A stretch of DNA of 64,000 bases, taken from DASZBR01 sp035943935. GTDB taxonomy: Bacteria; Pseudomonadota; Gammaproteobacteria; DASZBR01. The stretch spans positions 140,168 through 204,167 of the forward strand of contig DASZBR010000019.1 in NCBI GenBank assembly GCA_035943935.1, written 5' to 3'. A program made the translations under genes and the position numbers. The notes below the pieces were generated by a model. That model saw nothing but the letters and a program-made list of their open reading frames with translations, did not search any database and was not told the origin of the DNA. Below, piece by piece: positions 24,449 through 33,385 of the stretch. Every line of letters begins with the position of its first letter. The stretch's first letter is position 1.

Positions 24449-24865
24449 TAGCCCAAGGTGCTGAAAAAGGCTTGCAATTAGCTAAGCCTGACAGGCCTTG
24501 GGCGTCGCATCGACATAGAGGGTGGGGAGTATCTCAGAAGGTTGTAACTGTCATGCAACATATTGGTTCTCCGCTTTAGCTGTTGAGCCCGCAAGCTGTT
24601 AATCAAATCGGCTTTACTGTATTAGAAGGTAACACATCAAATTTTAATCTGTCAAATATATTTGACAATTTTTGGCATGGCATGCTACCTTGAAGCGTAG
24701 TAAAGCCGATTTGATTAACAGCTTGCGGGCTTAGTAAACAGCTAAAGCGGAGACAATATATGTTATACAACTTTCTGAGATACTCCCCACCCTCTATGTC
24801 GATGCGACGCCCAAGGCCTGTCGGGCTTAGCTAATTGCTAACCTTTTTTTCAGCACCTTGGGCTA
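24449..24865. mobile_element. 417-bp near-perfect hairpin element flanked by TA (MITE-like)
   Basis: Arms 24449-24619 and 24699-24865 are inverted copies with about 90% identity by eye; the 79-base centre has the 18-bp perfect palindrome TGTCAAATATATTTGACA (24650-24667). Each arm tip has its own inverted repeat, GCCCAAGG ... CCTTGGGC. No reading frame of note is found. The ends are TA-GCCCAAGG and CCTTGGGC-TA, which fits the TA target choice of IS630/Tc1-mariner transposases, so a non-autonomous derivative is my best guess. The whole can also fold as one long RNA hairpin. It fills the 520-base gap before the gene at 24909. Confidence 0.75.
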
Positions 24866-24908
24866 CTGCATTTTAATACCAACTTTAATTAGACATAAGA
24901 GGTGTGCC

Positions 24909-25691
24909 ATGAGCATAGAAAACGATCCCCGATCAACAGCTGTACCACTATTACCTTCTGATGTATGGATATTAATCTCCAAACATGCAGAAATTACTGA
25001 TTTTTTAAATCTTAGACGCTCGTGTTATGCGCTGTATTATCACGAACGCATTTCACACGCGTTTGAAAATCGACTGCGGTTGAAGTGGTTGAACGATAAT
25101 GAGAATTCATTTAATGAAGATCAGTTTCCCCATCTTAATAAGATATGGAATCACTGCGTACAACTTGCAAGAGAATCTCATGATGCTAAATCAACCCTAG
25201 CAAAAATCTTCCATCATATTGCCGCGCGAGAAATAATTCCTGACGAGGACGACAATGAGAATCGAGAAGTTATCTCAGCTATTAATGAATTTATTAGCCA
25301 AGATAGTGTAGGCGTTGATATATTGGCTGACAGTCTTCAGTTACTCAACGAGAAAACTACACCCCATTATCCTGTTACAAACATTGAGCGCCGTGAAACC
25401 ACTTTAAGCTGTACTAAACTACTGCTTCGCCTAGCAGGATTTGGTTTCGGTGGACTCACTACATGTAGCGGCATACTTATTCGTACAGTAAGTCCTCCGT
25501 CGGATTTTATATATGGAAATATTTTATTGACGGTTGGTTCTGCATTAGTTGGCTCGGGCGCTGTGATCGAAATCGCTGGAAATCATCGAGTCCGGAATTG
25601 GTGTCGTGCGAAATTTTTTCAACCTGCACAACCTGTTGTAGATGAAGAATCTCCGTTGATTCCTGAAAATGATAATGGAAATAGATTATAA
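24909..25691 (+). CDS. F-box-like two-helix protein with EESPLI dileucine motif (paralogue 3)
   Basis: 260 residues, clearly the nearest relative of the gene at 20459: identical NDPRS start, DVWILISKHAEITDFLNLRRSCYALYYHERI segment, WNHC motif, two hydrophobic helices at about 178-220, RNWCRAKFFQPAQPVVDEESPLIPEN at the end. The match of both ends with variable middle suggests selection on the F-box-like part and on the dileucine tail. ATG 24909 follows AGAGGTGTGCC. The promoter region is partly inside the end of the hairpin element. Confidence 0.7.
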   Translation: MSIENDPRSTAVPLLPSDVWILISKHAEITDFLNLRRSCYALYYHERISHAFENRLRLKWLNDNENSFNEDQFPHLNKIWNHCVQLARESHDAKSTLAKIFHHIAAREIIPDEDDNENREVISAINEFISQDSVGVDILADSLQLLNEKTTPHYPVTNIERRETTLSCTKLLLRLAGFGFGGLTTCSGILIRTVSPPSDFIYGNILLTVGSALVGSGAVIEIAGNHRVRNWCRAKFFQPAQPVVDEESPLIPENDNGNRL

Positions 25692-25745
25692 ATAATTGGG
25701 CGGGATACGAGGCCGCCGCTACTTTTTAGAGTTACGCTGAAAAAG

Positions 25746-25792
25746 AAGAAGCAGGTCCTTCGTCGCGAAAAGACGCTCCTCAGGATGACAGT
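25746..25792. repeat. Type D repeat, single arm
   Basis: GCAGGTCCTTCGTCGCGAAA then AGACGCTCCTCAGGATGACA; same as the right arm at 430-472. The second arm is missing here. A degenerate type B palindrome lies just before it (25697-25722). Confidence 0.6.
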
Positions 25793-25832
25793 GTGGGAGT
25801 GTGTACAGTAAGGGCGATATTCATAGCGCCCG

Positions 25833-26705
25833 CTACACCAGATCCTTCTTACTCAACAAAAACACCTCACCCTCACCACATTCAAATTCCAACCAGATAA
25901 AGGGAAGTGTTGGATATTGCTTCATTAATTCTGCTGCAGAATTTCCGACTTCAACTATTATAATTCCATGATCAGATAAATAATTTTTAGCGTGTTTTAA
26001 AATTATCTTAATTAAATCCAAACCATCTTTTCCGGCTTTTAATGCCAGATCGGGCTCATGTAAATATTCAGCAGGCAAATCACTCATGTCTTCTTGATCT
26101 ACATACGGCGGATTCGAAATAATAATATCGAATTTTTGTTCGGGAATATGGTCAAATAGATTGCTTTGAATAAGATTAATATTTTTTTGTAGATGGTATT
26201 TTTCAATATTGATTGCTGCAACATCTAACGCTTCTTGGGAAATATCGGTTGCCATAACTTTTGCATCTGGAAATACTTTTGCGCATAACGCGGCGATACA
26301 TCCCGAACCCGTACACAAATCTAAAATAGTTTTAATCTGAGAAGACTCAATCCATGGAGCAAATTCTTTCTGAATAATTTCAGCCATCGGCGAACGAGGT
26401 ATCAACACTCTTTCATCCACATAAAAGGGTAAGCCACCAAAATTAGCCTCATGGGTTAAATACGGCGCAGGTTTTTTTTCTGTAATACGGAGATGGTATA
26501 ACGCTAATAATTGAGCTTTTTCCTGATCACTTAATACTCTTTCACCGACTTCTCTCGGGCTGTCATACGGAAGCTTAAGAGAATACAGGGCCAAATACAC
26601 CGCCTCATCCCAGGCATTGTCTGTGCCATGACCATAATAGAGACCCGCTGCTTCAAATGCGTTCGTTCCCCACTCAATAAAATCTTGTAAAGTCACCAAA
26701 GACAT
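25833..26705 (-). CDS. prmB: Ribosomal protein L3 N5-glutamine methyltransferase PrmB
   Basis: 290 residues. SAM-dependent methylation of a glutamine in L3. The N-terminal helical domain is followed by FYVDERVLIPRSPMAEII, the SAM site DLCTGSGCIA and the catalytic NPPYVD. VDERVLIPRSP is the version of this motif seen in PrmB as opposed to PrmC. Divergent from udk. Confidence 0.92.
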   Translation of the reverse strand: MSLVTLQDFIEWGTNAFEAAGLYYGHGTDNAWDEAVYLALYSLKLPYDSPREVGERVLSDQEKAQLLALYHLRITEKKPAPYLTHEANFGGLPFYVDERVLIPRSPMAEIIQKEFAPWIESSQIKTILDLCTGSGCIAALCAKVFPDAKVMATDISQEALDVAAINIEKYHLQKNINLIQSNLFDHIPEQKFDIIISNPPYVDQEDMSDLPAEYLHEPDLALKAGKDGLDLIKIILKHAKNYLSDHGIIIVEVGNSAAELMKQYPTLPFIWLEFECGEGEVFLLSKKDLV

Positions 26706-26770
26706 GAAAAATCCCCAGAAATAATGCTATGATAGCACGGTTTACCCAACCAACTGGCGGACATACGAAC

Positions 26771-27400
26771 ATGAAAAAGACCATCATTATTGGCATCTCT
26801 GGTGCTTCAGCGTCAGGCAAAAGCCTTCTCGCCACGACCATTTTAAGTGAATTAAGCTCTGAACAAGTCTGCATTATCCCCGAAGATTCGTATTATAAAG
26901 ACCATCCTGAACTCTCTCCGGAAGAACGCGCCAAAATTAACTTCGATCATCCAGAAGCATTTGATCATGATTTACTGTGCCAACATCTCGAATCATTACA
27001 AAATGGCAAAAGCGTTGAAGTTCCCAGTTATGATTTTACGCAGCACCGCCGCAGTCCTGAAACCCGTAAAATTGGCCAACATACTATTATTATTTTAGAA
27101 GGTATTTTGTTGTTCGCTGAGAAAAAATTACGTGAGTTAATGGATATTCGTATCTTTATGGATACCGCATTGGATATTTGTTTAACGCGACGTTTGCGTC
27201 GTGATGTCGTTCAACGTCACCGTACGTTTGAATCTGTATTATTACAATATGAAACAACGGTCAGACCGATGTATATGCAATTCATTGAACCGTCTAAACG
27301 TTATGCGGATATTATCGTCCCTCGCGGCGGTGAGAATCGCATTGCGATTGATATGATTAAAGCCAAAATGCGTGAATTATTAGCACACGCACAAATTTAA
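26771..27400 (+). CDS. udk: Uridine kinase
   Basis: 209 residues. It phosphorylates uridine and cytidine in pyrimidine salvage. P-loop GISGASASGKS at the N-terminus, EDSYYKD, NFDHPEAFD and RLRRDVVQRHRT are all family signatures. The ATG at 26771 is selected since MKKTIIIGISG is the expected start; 26729 adds unrelated residues. fabI follows after 26 bases. Confidence 0.94.
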   Translation: MKKTIIIGISGASASGKSLLATTILSELSSEQVCIIPEDSYYKDHPELSPEERAKINFDHPEAFDHDLLCQHLESLQNGKSVEVPSYDFTQHRRSPETRKIGQHTIIILEGILLFAEKKLRELMDIRIFMDTALDICLTRRLRRDVVQRHRTFESVLLQYETTVRPMYMQFIEPSKRYADIIVPRGGENRIAIDMIKAKMRELLAHAQI

Positions 27401-27426
27401 TATATGTTGTATTAATGGAGAATGTT

Positions 27427-28209
27427 ATGGGATTTTTATCCGGCAAGAAAATTTTAGTCACAGGCGTATTGAGCGATCGTTCCATTGCTTCCGGCATTGC
27501 AGAAGCGTTAATTCGCGAAGGCGCTGAAATTGCCCTCACCTATCAAAATGAAAATATCCGCGCACGCGTAGAAGACATTGCAAAAACATTAGGCGTCAAA
27601 ATTTTAATTCCGTGTGATGTCGGCAGTGATGAAGAAATTACAAAGACTTTTACAGAACTACATAAACATTGGCCGAATTTTGATGGTTTTGTTCACTCAA
27701 TTGGCTTTGCACCACGCGATCAATTAGAAGGCGATTTTGTTGAAAAAACGAGTCGAGAGGGTTTCAAAATAGCGCATGATATTAGCAGCTATAGTTTCAC
27801 CGCTCTCGCACGCGCAGCATTGCCCATGCTAAACCCAAATTCATCTCTTCTAACATTAACTTATTTAGGCTCTGAAAAAGCGATGCCGTCTTACAACGTC
27901 ATGGGATTAGCCAAAGCGAGTCTTGAAGCAAACGTAAGATATATGGCCGCAAGTTTAGGTCCGAAAAAAATTCGCGTAAATGCAATTTCAGCCGGTCCTA
28001 TTAAAACACTCGCCGCATCTGGCGTCAGTGGCTTACGTAAAATGCTAGCGCATAATGCACACGTTTCACCACTACGCGAGAATGTAACGATCGAACAAGT
28101 GGGAAATACCGCTGCATTTTTATGTTCTGATTTATCCTCAGGAATTACTGCAGAAATTATTCATGTTGATGCAGGTTTTCATGCGATTGCGATGGGGGAG
28201 TTGGTTTAG
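27427..28209 (+). CDS. fabI: Enoyl-ACP reductase FabI
   Basis: 260 residues. NADH-dependent last step of fatty-acid elongation. The N-terminal G-loop (GKKILVTGVLSDRSIASGIA), VHSIGFAPR, and the catalytic Tyr-x6-Lys in SYNVMGLAKASLEANVRY are clear. ATG 27427 has GGAG before it. In the family the sequence LTYLGSEKAMPSYN is common. Probably co-transcribed with udk. Confidence 0.95.
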   Translation: MGFLSGKKILVTGVLSDRSIASGIAEALIREGAEIALTYQNENIRARVEDIAKTLGVKILIPCDVGSDEEITKTFTELHKHWPNFDGFVHSIGFAPRDQLEGDFVEKTSREGFKIAHDISSYSFTALARAALPMLNPNSSLLTLTYLGSEKAMPSYNVMGLAKASLEANVRYMAASLGPKKIRVNAISAGPIKTLAASGVSGLRKMLAHNAHVSPLRENVTIEQVGNTAAFLCSDLSSGITAEIIHVDAGFHAIAMGELV

Positions 28210-28224
28210 TTTTTTAACCTCACC

Positions 28225-28280
28225 AGGGCGAGGCATGCCTCGCCCCTACACGCGCCCCCGCTCCTAGAACAAGAGCGGGG
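28225..28280. terminator. Type A palindrome plus GC-rich hairpin between convergent genes
   Basis: First, AGGGCGAGGCATGCCTCGCC (28225-28247, type A repeat); second, CCCCGCTC-N9-GAGCGGGG (28256-28280). They separate fabI (+) from the ankyrin gene (-), and the second hairpin is placed right at the ankyrin stop. Likely bidirectional termination. Confidence 0.6.
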
Positions 28281-28281
28281 A

Positions 28282-30708
28282 TCACTTATTAAACCTCGGC
28301 GAACCAATTACAGCTTTATTCTCTGCAGAAACGGATTTATCTTCAGCCTTAACTTCCTTCTTTACCGCAACCGTTGCATCAAATTGTTCTTTTTTCACAT
28401 CACCAAATAATGCCAACAAAGGTCCACTTTCTCTAATTACTTTGAAAAATTCTCGATGATTTTGCGCTTTGCTGACTTCAGAAACAAATGCTTCCATTTG
28501 CTTTACACTGGGAACTCCCGCACCACTATTTTTGTCATAAACCTCTAATAATAAATCTCGCAATGCAGGATTTTTAATCGTTCCTAATGCTGCACGACAA
28601 TCATTGATATTTTCCTTTTGCGCTTCATTCTTCGTCTCCATTTCGACTAAATATTTTTCTACTTCTTGCTCTACACTGGATGGAGCATCCATGTGTTTTT
28701 TAATGACTACTTTAATAACATCAGGTTTAAATTTATCTTCCACAACAGATTTGAATTCTGCCTCACCCAATCTATCAAAGACATGATGCTTTAACATATT
28801 CTCTAACAAAATAGGATCCCGTGAATCCGTCGTAGATTGAAAAAGTTGTAACAAACTCTCTTGATCAAGATAATGGGACATGCGAATCACAAATTGTGCC
28901 CCTTCAGTATCCATCGACTTCGACATATCACTGGCCGCAGAGGATATCGCGGAGCGTAACTTATCCTGCATTACCGCCTGTTCATCAGACGAAAACGAAT
29001 GCATTTTATCAAAAAAAATATTTAACATTCCTTCATTTCTGTTTGCAAATAATATATCCAGTGGTTTATTTCTCGCCCAGGGAGCCCCCGATACTTTATA
29101 GAGATACTCAAGACAAAAATCTTTATCCAACATCTTACTAAAATTATCTTTGCTGTTTGTGAGCACTACCACATGAAGGGGACTGAACCCGGAAGGTGAA
29201 TTAGCAATAAATTTTTCCATTTCTTCACGGGTTTGGGGTAATTCATCATTACGAAAATAATTAAATGTAGCCATCGGAACATTTTCTCGTTGAAACACGT
29301 AACTTTGTATTCTCACCTCATCATCAATATGACTGACACCCTGCGCGTCCATTTTTACCACTTTGTTCAATTCTAAATACTTCGTCTTAATAATGACATC
29401 CACAAAAGACTTCGCATCAGGACAAGTGACCCAATCGGTTGTTTCAAAATTAGAATCTGAATATTGAAATTCATGTTTATCATTTACCTTAAATGCGGTC
29501 ACGTGACCCGATCCACCCAGCTCACCTCGAGAATTTCCGGGTAAATGACGCACTATTTCTAAAAATTCTTCTAGCTGAGCACTATTTATTGCCTCAATTC
29601 GCATAGGTTGACATATTTGCTGAAACCCTTCATTTTCTCCCAACAAAGCCAGTTGCACGTCACGCCCTTCCTGCATGAGAGGAAAATATACCTTCCTGAT
29701 TTGCTGAGCCAGCGTTAATGGACTTAGAAATGTTTCAAGTAATTTACCTACCGTTTGATATCTGGCTAAAGCCCCCTCTAATCTCTTTTGTAATCCTTCT
29801 GGTGTTTTATCCCACTGCACTAACGCTTCTAATACTTCTTTATAGATATCATGTTTAAGCATTGAATCCCAAAAATGCGTCAACAAAGTAAATCCATTGC
29901 AATAACCTTCCTGATTAAAAAGCTCAGGGTCGCGATTATCCAATGTGAGATACGCTTTAAAGTTACTCACGATGAGAGATTGTTGAGTATTTACAAGATT
30001 TTCGGCGTGCATATAATATTCTGGAGTACGACCAAAAATATCTTTTTCTTTCTCAAGCGCCCTAACTTGATCAGTCATTGAAATAACTTGAGACAACTCT
30101 TTTTTATCTTTTGCCATTGCAACCGCATGATAGACCGTTCTGTTTTTGTATGTGTTTATCGTCGGATCACATTTATATTCTGCCAATAATTTATTCGCTA
30201 ATTCTCCCTGACCCGCTTCTACTGCACGATAAAATGGCGTGCGTCCACTTCTATCTTGTGCATTACGTTCTGCTCCATTGTTTAATAATGCTTCAGCCAT
30301 CTCAGATTTACCTGATGCGCATGCAGAATGGAGTGGTGTATTACCGTCTTTATCTACTGCATTAGGATCAGCTCCCGCTTTAATCAAAGCTGCAATCAAT
30401 TCAACACTGGGGGATTTACTCCGTACCGCAAAATGAACTGGATTAAACTTAATGACATTCAGCGCATTCACATCTGCACCTGCTGCTATTAATCTCAATG
30501 CAAGATCATTTTCTCCACGCATAACAGCCAAATGAAGCGGTGTATTACTAAATTGATCATCCACAGCATTGATTGTGGCGAGATCACCCACCTCTAACGC
30601 AAGTTCGATATACGTTTTATCTGAACCCAACGGACTATCTTTCATGATACTTTCGTCACTAGGTCGTTCAGCTAACCATTGCCTGATTTCTTGCTCTCTG
30701 TCGTTCAC
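28282..30708 (-). CDS. Ankyrin protein with a YopT-like (C58-type) cysteine-protease triad
   Basis: 808 residues from the GTG at 30708, which has AGGAGGGG five bases upstream; the ATG at 30729 has worse spacing. Residues about 30-210 hold five or six ankyrin repeats. Then GYCNGFTLL places Cys270, SGHVTAF places His402 and FQYSDSNF places Asp418. This Cys-His-Asp order, with 16 residues between His and Asp, is that of YopT/AvrPphB papain-like proteases, and ankyrin plus such a domain is known from Legionella AnkH. The C-terminal 350 residues are helical, ending SAENKAVIGSPRFNK. No signal peptide. A secreted effector is likely; protease activity is inference. It follows queG by 47 bases. Confidence 0.85.
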   Translation of the reverse strand: MNDREQEIRQWLAERPSDESIMKDSPLGSDKTYIELALEVGDLATINAVDDQFSNTPLHLAVMRGENDLALRLIAAGADVNALNVIKFNPVHFAVRSKSPSVELIAALIKAGADPNAVDKDGNTPLHSACASGKSEMAEALLNNGAERNAQDRSGRTPFYRAVEAGQGELANKLLAEYKCDPTINTYKNRTVYHAVAMAKDKKELSQVISMTDQVRALEKEKDIFGRTPEYYMHAENLVNTQQSLIVSNFKAYLTLDNRDPELFNQEGYCNGFTLLTHFWDSMLKHDIYKEVLEALVQWDKTPEGLQKRLEGALARYQTVGKLLETFLSPLTLAQQIRKVYFPLMQEGRDVQLALLGENEGFQQICQPMRIEAINSAQLEEFLEIVRHLPGNSRGELGGSGHVTAFKVNDKHEFQYSDSNFETTDWVTCPDAKSFVDVIIKTKYLELNKVVKMDAQGVSHIDDEVRIQSYVFQRENVPMATFNYFRNDELPQTREEMEKFIANSPSGFSPLHVVVLTNSKDNFSKMLDKDFCLEYLYKVSGAPWARNKPLDILFANRNEGMLNIFFDKMHSFSSDEQAVMQDKLRSAISSAASDMSKSMDTEGAQFVIRMSHYLDQESLLQLFQSTTDSRDPILLENMLKHHVFDRLGEAEFKSVVEDKFKPDVIKVVIKKHMDAPSSVEQEVEKYLVEMETKNEAQKENINDCRAALGTIKNPALRDLLLEVYDKNSGAGVPSVKQMEAFVSEVSKAQNHREFFKVIRESGPLLALFGDVKKEQFDATVAVKKEVKAEDKSVSAENKAVIGSPRFNK

Positions 30709-30755
30709 GGCCCCTCCTCGGCTTTTCATTCTCCAGCCATACTTATATATATAGC

Positions 30756-31847
30756 CTATTTTGAGACCTTTCGGGGGACTGCCAGATGGACCTCTAAAGC
30801 CCATCTCACGTGTTCGCGGACCATTTCGGAGGGGTGTTCTTCTCGAGACTTCAATGCGGCAATGATTTCCGGGGAACTTGGCGCATTACCCAATCCCACC
30901 GCAAGATTTCGTAACCAGCCTTCATAACCCGCACGTCTTATCGCAGAGCCTGTTGTTTTAGTTAAGAAAGTCTGTTCATCCCACAAAAATAAATCTATTA
31001 AATTACTATTATCTAATTCATGTCGCGGATGAAAATCAGTTTCTTGTGTGAATTTCGCGAATTTATTCCAGGGACAACATAATTGACAATCATCACAGCC
31101 AAAAATTCTATTACCAATCGCTTCACGAAACTCTACGGGAATAGTACTTTTATTTTCAATGGTTAAATAACTAATGCATTTTCTGGCATCTAATACATGC
31201 GGAGCAATGATTGCTTTAGTTGGACAGATATCTATACAAGCCGTACAGCTACCACAATGATTTTTTGTATCAGTAATAATATCTATGGGCAAATCAAGAT
31301 CAGTATAAATTTCACCTAGAAAAAAATAAGATCCCGCTTTTTTATTTATTAATAATGTATTTTTTCCAATCCACCCCAAACCTGCTTTTTCACCGATAGG
31401 TTTTTCTAATACTGGCGCGCTATCCACAAAAGCTCGAAATCCAAACGGGCCTATATTTTCTTGAATTTTATCTGCTAATTTTTTCAAGCGTCTTCTTAAA
31501 ACTTTATGGTAATCTCGGCCGAGTGCATATCGTGCGATATAGGCTTTAGTTTTATTGATTAAATTTTCTTTGATGCGAGAATCCGGCGGTAAATAATCCA
31601 TGCGAACTGAAATAATTCTTAACGTTCCTGGAATTAATTTATCCGGCTGGCTACGTTTTTCACCATGCTTTTGCATATAATCCATGGAACCATGATAATT
31701 TTTGGCGAGCCACTCGTGAAGGCGGGCTTCATACAGATCAAGATGAGTGTCGGTTATACCGACTTGTTGAAAACCCAATTCCAGCCCCCACTGTTTTATT
31801 TGGGCAGAAAGTTGTATTTTATCGCTAATTTTTAAGCTGTTTAACAT
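30756..31847 (-). CDS. queG: Epoxyqueuosine reductase QueG
   Basis: 363 residues. Final step of queuosine synthesis in tRNA; cobalamin and two 4Fe-4S clusters. Motifs: YARGRDYH-like ARYALGRDYHKVLRRRL, AGLGWIGKNTLLI, CGSCTACIDICPTKAI and CDDCQLCCPWNKFA. C-terminal HEAT-like end (AALKSREEHPSEMVREHVRWAL). Divergent from nnrD, the same arrangement as in E. coli. Confidence 0.95.
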   Translation of the reverse strand: MLNSLKISDKIQLSAQIKQWGLELGFQQVGITDTHLDLYEARLHEWLAKNYHGSMDYMQKHGEKRSQPDKLIPGTLRIISVRMDYLPPDSRIKENLINKTKAYIARYALGRDYHKVLRRRLKKLADKIQENIGPFGFRAFVDSAPVLEKPIGEKAGLGWIGKNTLLINKKAGSYFFLGEIYTDLDLPIDIITDTKNHCGSCTACIDICPTKAIIAPHVLDARKCISYLTIENKSTIPVEFREAIGNRIFGCDDCQLCCPWNKFAKFTQETDFHPRHELDNSNLIDLFLWDEQTFLTKTTGSAIRRAGYEGWLRNLAVGLGNAPSSPEIIAALKSREEHPSEMVREHVRWALEVHLAVPRKVSK

Positions 31848-31860
31848 AAGGGATTAGACC

Positions 31861-32697
31861 ATGACCCACGAATTAAGCCCCAATAGTTTCACTCCCGAAC
31901 AAATTCGTCAATTATTACCGTCACGTGCACGCGATGCCCACAAAGGAAATTTCGGGCATGTTGTCGTCATCGGCGGTGATTATGGCATGCCGGGCGCGGT
32001 TCGAATGGCCGCAGAAACGGCAATGAGAACAGGCGCGGGATTAGTCAGTGTGGCAACTCACCCAGAACATATCTCTGCGATTGTTTCGAATAGACCCGAA
32101 ATCATGTGTCACGGCATTCAAACACCCGAGCAATTAGAACCCTTATTAAAACGCGCAACGACCCTCATAGTAGGTCCTGGATTAGGACGCTCAGAGTGGT
32201 CCAAAGAATTATTTGCCTGCGCAATGCAATCGGATCTTCCGACGGTTCTGGATGCCGATGGATTGTATTGGCTGTCGCAATTTGAGATTAATAAAAATAA
32301 TTGGGTATTAACTCCCCATCCGGGTGAAGCGGCGCAATTATTACAAACGACGTCTAAATCTATACAAGAAAATAGACTGGGTGCGATTGGCATGCTGCAT
32401 ATTCAATATAACGGCGTGACTATTCTAAAAGGTGCTGGAACATTAATTTTAGGTGACAGTCATAAAGCGCATATCTGTAATTTCGGCAATCCGGGAATGG
32501 CGACGGGCGGCATGGGTGATATCTTGAGCGGTATCATTGGTGGACTAGTCTCTCAAAAAGTACCACTTGAACAAGCGGCATTATTGGGTGTATTTATTCA
32601 TGCAAAAGCCGGTGATATGGCAGCGAAAGAACATGGTGAGCGTGGATTATTGGCGACGGATTTGTTGCCGTATGTGAGAAAATTGGTTAATTCTTGA
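31861..32697 (+). CDS. nnrD: ADP-dependent (S)-NAD(P)H-hydrate dehydratase
   Basis: 278 residues. Repair of hydrated NAD(P)H. Signatures: KGNFGHVVVIGGDYGMPGA, VGPGLGRS, VLDADGLYWL, LTPHPGEAAQLL, and the NPGMATGGMGDILSGIIGGL loop. Only the dehydratase domain is present; the N-terminal epimerase domain (NnrE) of the E. coli fusion protein is absent here. Converges with scoA, overlapping by 11 bases. Confidence 0.93.
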   Translation: MTHELSPNSFTPEQIRQLLPSRARDAHKGNFGHVVVIGGDYGMPGAVRMAAETAMRTGAGLVSVATHPEHISAIVSNRPEIMCHGIQTPEQLEPLLKRATTLIVGPGLGRSEWSKELFACAMQSDLPTVLDADGLYWLSQFEINKNNWVLTPHPGEAAQLLQTTSKSIQENRLGAIGMLHIQYNGVTILKGAGTLILGDSHKAHICNFGNPGMATGGMGDILSGIIGGLVSQKVPLEQAALLGVFIHAKAGDMAAKEHGERGLLATDLLPYVRKLVNS

Positions 32698-33385
32698 GGA
32701 TCACCCTCTCTATCCGTTTTTCAAATTGCCCTTGAATAACACGATCCACATAAATCCCCGGCGTATGAATATGCTCCGGATCTAATTCACCCACTTCAAC
32801 AATTTCTTCGACTTCAGCCACCGTAATTTTTCCCGCCGTTGCCATCGTCGGATTAAAATTCATCGCGGTTTTGCGGTAAATTAAATTACCCATCGTGTCC
32901 GCTTTCCAGGCTTTAATTAAACTAAAATCTGCAGTCAAACTGGTTTCTAAAATATATGATTTATTATTAAAAATTTTTGTTTCTTTATCTTTCGCTACTT
33001 CTGTACCCACACCAGTTGCTACATAAAACGCAGGGATTCCTGCACCACCCGCTCTAATTTTTTCTGCTAACGTTCCTTGTGGTGTCAAAATCACTTCCAT
33101 TTCGCCGGATAATAATAACTTTTCAAATAATTCATTTTCGCCGACATACGATCCAATCATGGTTTTAATTTGTCTTTTTTGTAACCATAATCCCAAACCA
33201 AAATCATCTACACCGGCGTTATTCGAAATACAGGTTAAATTATTGATTTCTAAATCATGAACTTTTTTGATTAATCCTTCAGGTATTCCACATAAACCAA
33301 ATCCACCGACCATAATCGTCATACCCGATTTAATGCCAGAAATAGCTTCGTCATAATTTTTGACCACTTTATGAAACGCTTTCAT
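32687..33385 (-). CDS. scoA: 3-oxoacid CoA-transferase subunit A (no subunit B beside it)
   Basis: 232 residues. It contains the CoA-transferase I pattern GMTIMVGGFGLCGIPEGLI and VGENELFEKLLLSGEMEVILTPQGTLAEKIRAGGAGIP. Transfers CoA from succinyl-CoA to acetoacetate with subunit B, which holds the catalytic Glu. scoB normally follows directly; here the next gene is the convergent nnrD. So this subunit is orphaned, or its partner is elsewhere. GGGAG precedes the ATG, which lies inside the end of the helicase gene. Confidence 0.88.
   Translation of the reverse strand: MKAFHKVVKNYDEAISGIKSGMTIMVGGFGLCGIPEGLIKKVHDLEINNLTCISNNAGVDDFGLGLWLQKRQIKTMIGSYVGENELFEKLLLSGEMEVILTPQGTLAEKIRAGGAGIPAFYVATGVGTEVAKDKETKIFNNKSYILETSLTADFSLIKAWKADTMGNLIYRKTAMNFNPTMATAGKITVAEVEEIVEVGELDPEHIHTPGIYVDRVIQGQFEKRIERVILKN

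Noticed and set aside
24449..24865. Integron attC site or inverted pair of tRNA genes
   Set aside because: Length and arm structure do not match attC (no RYYYAAC/GTTRRRY pairs) and no cloverleaf can be drawn.
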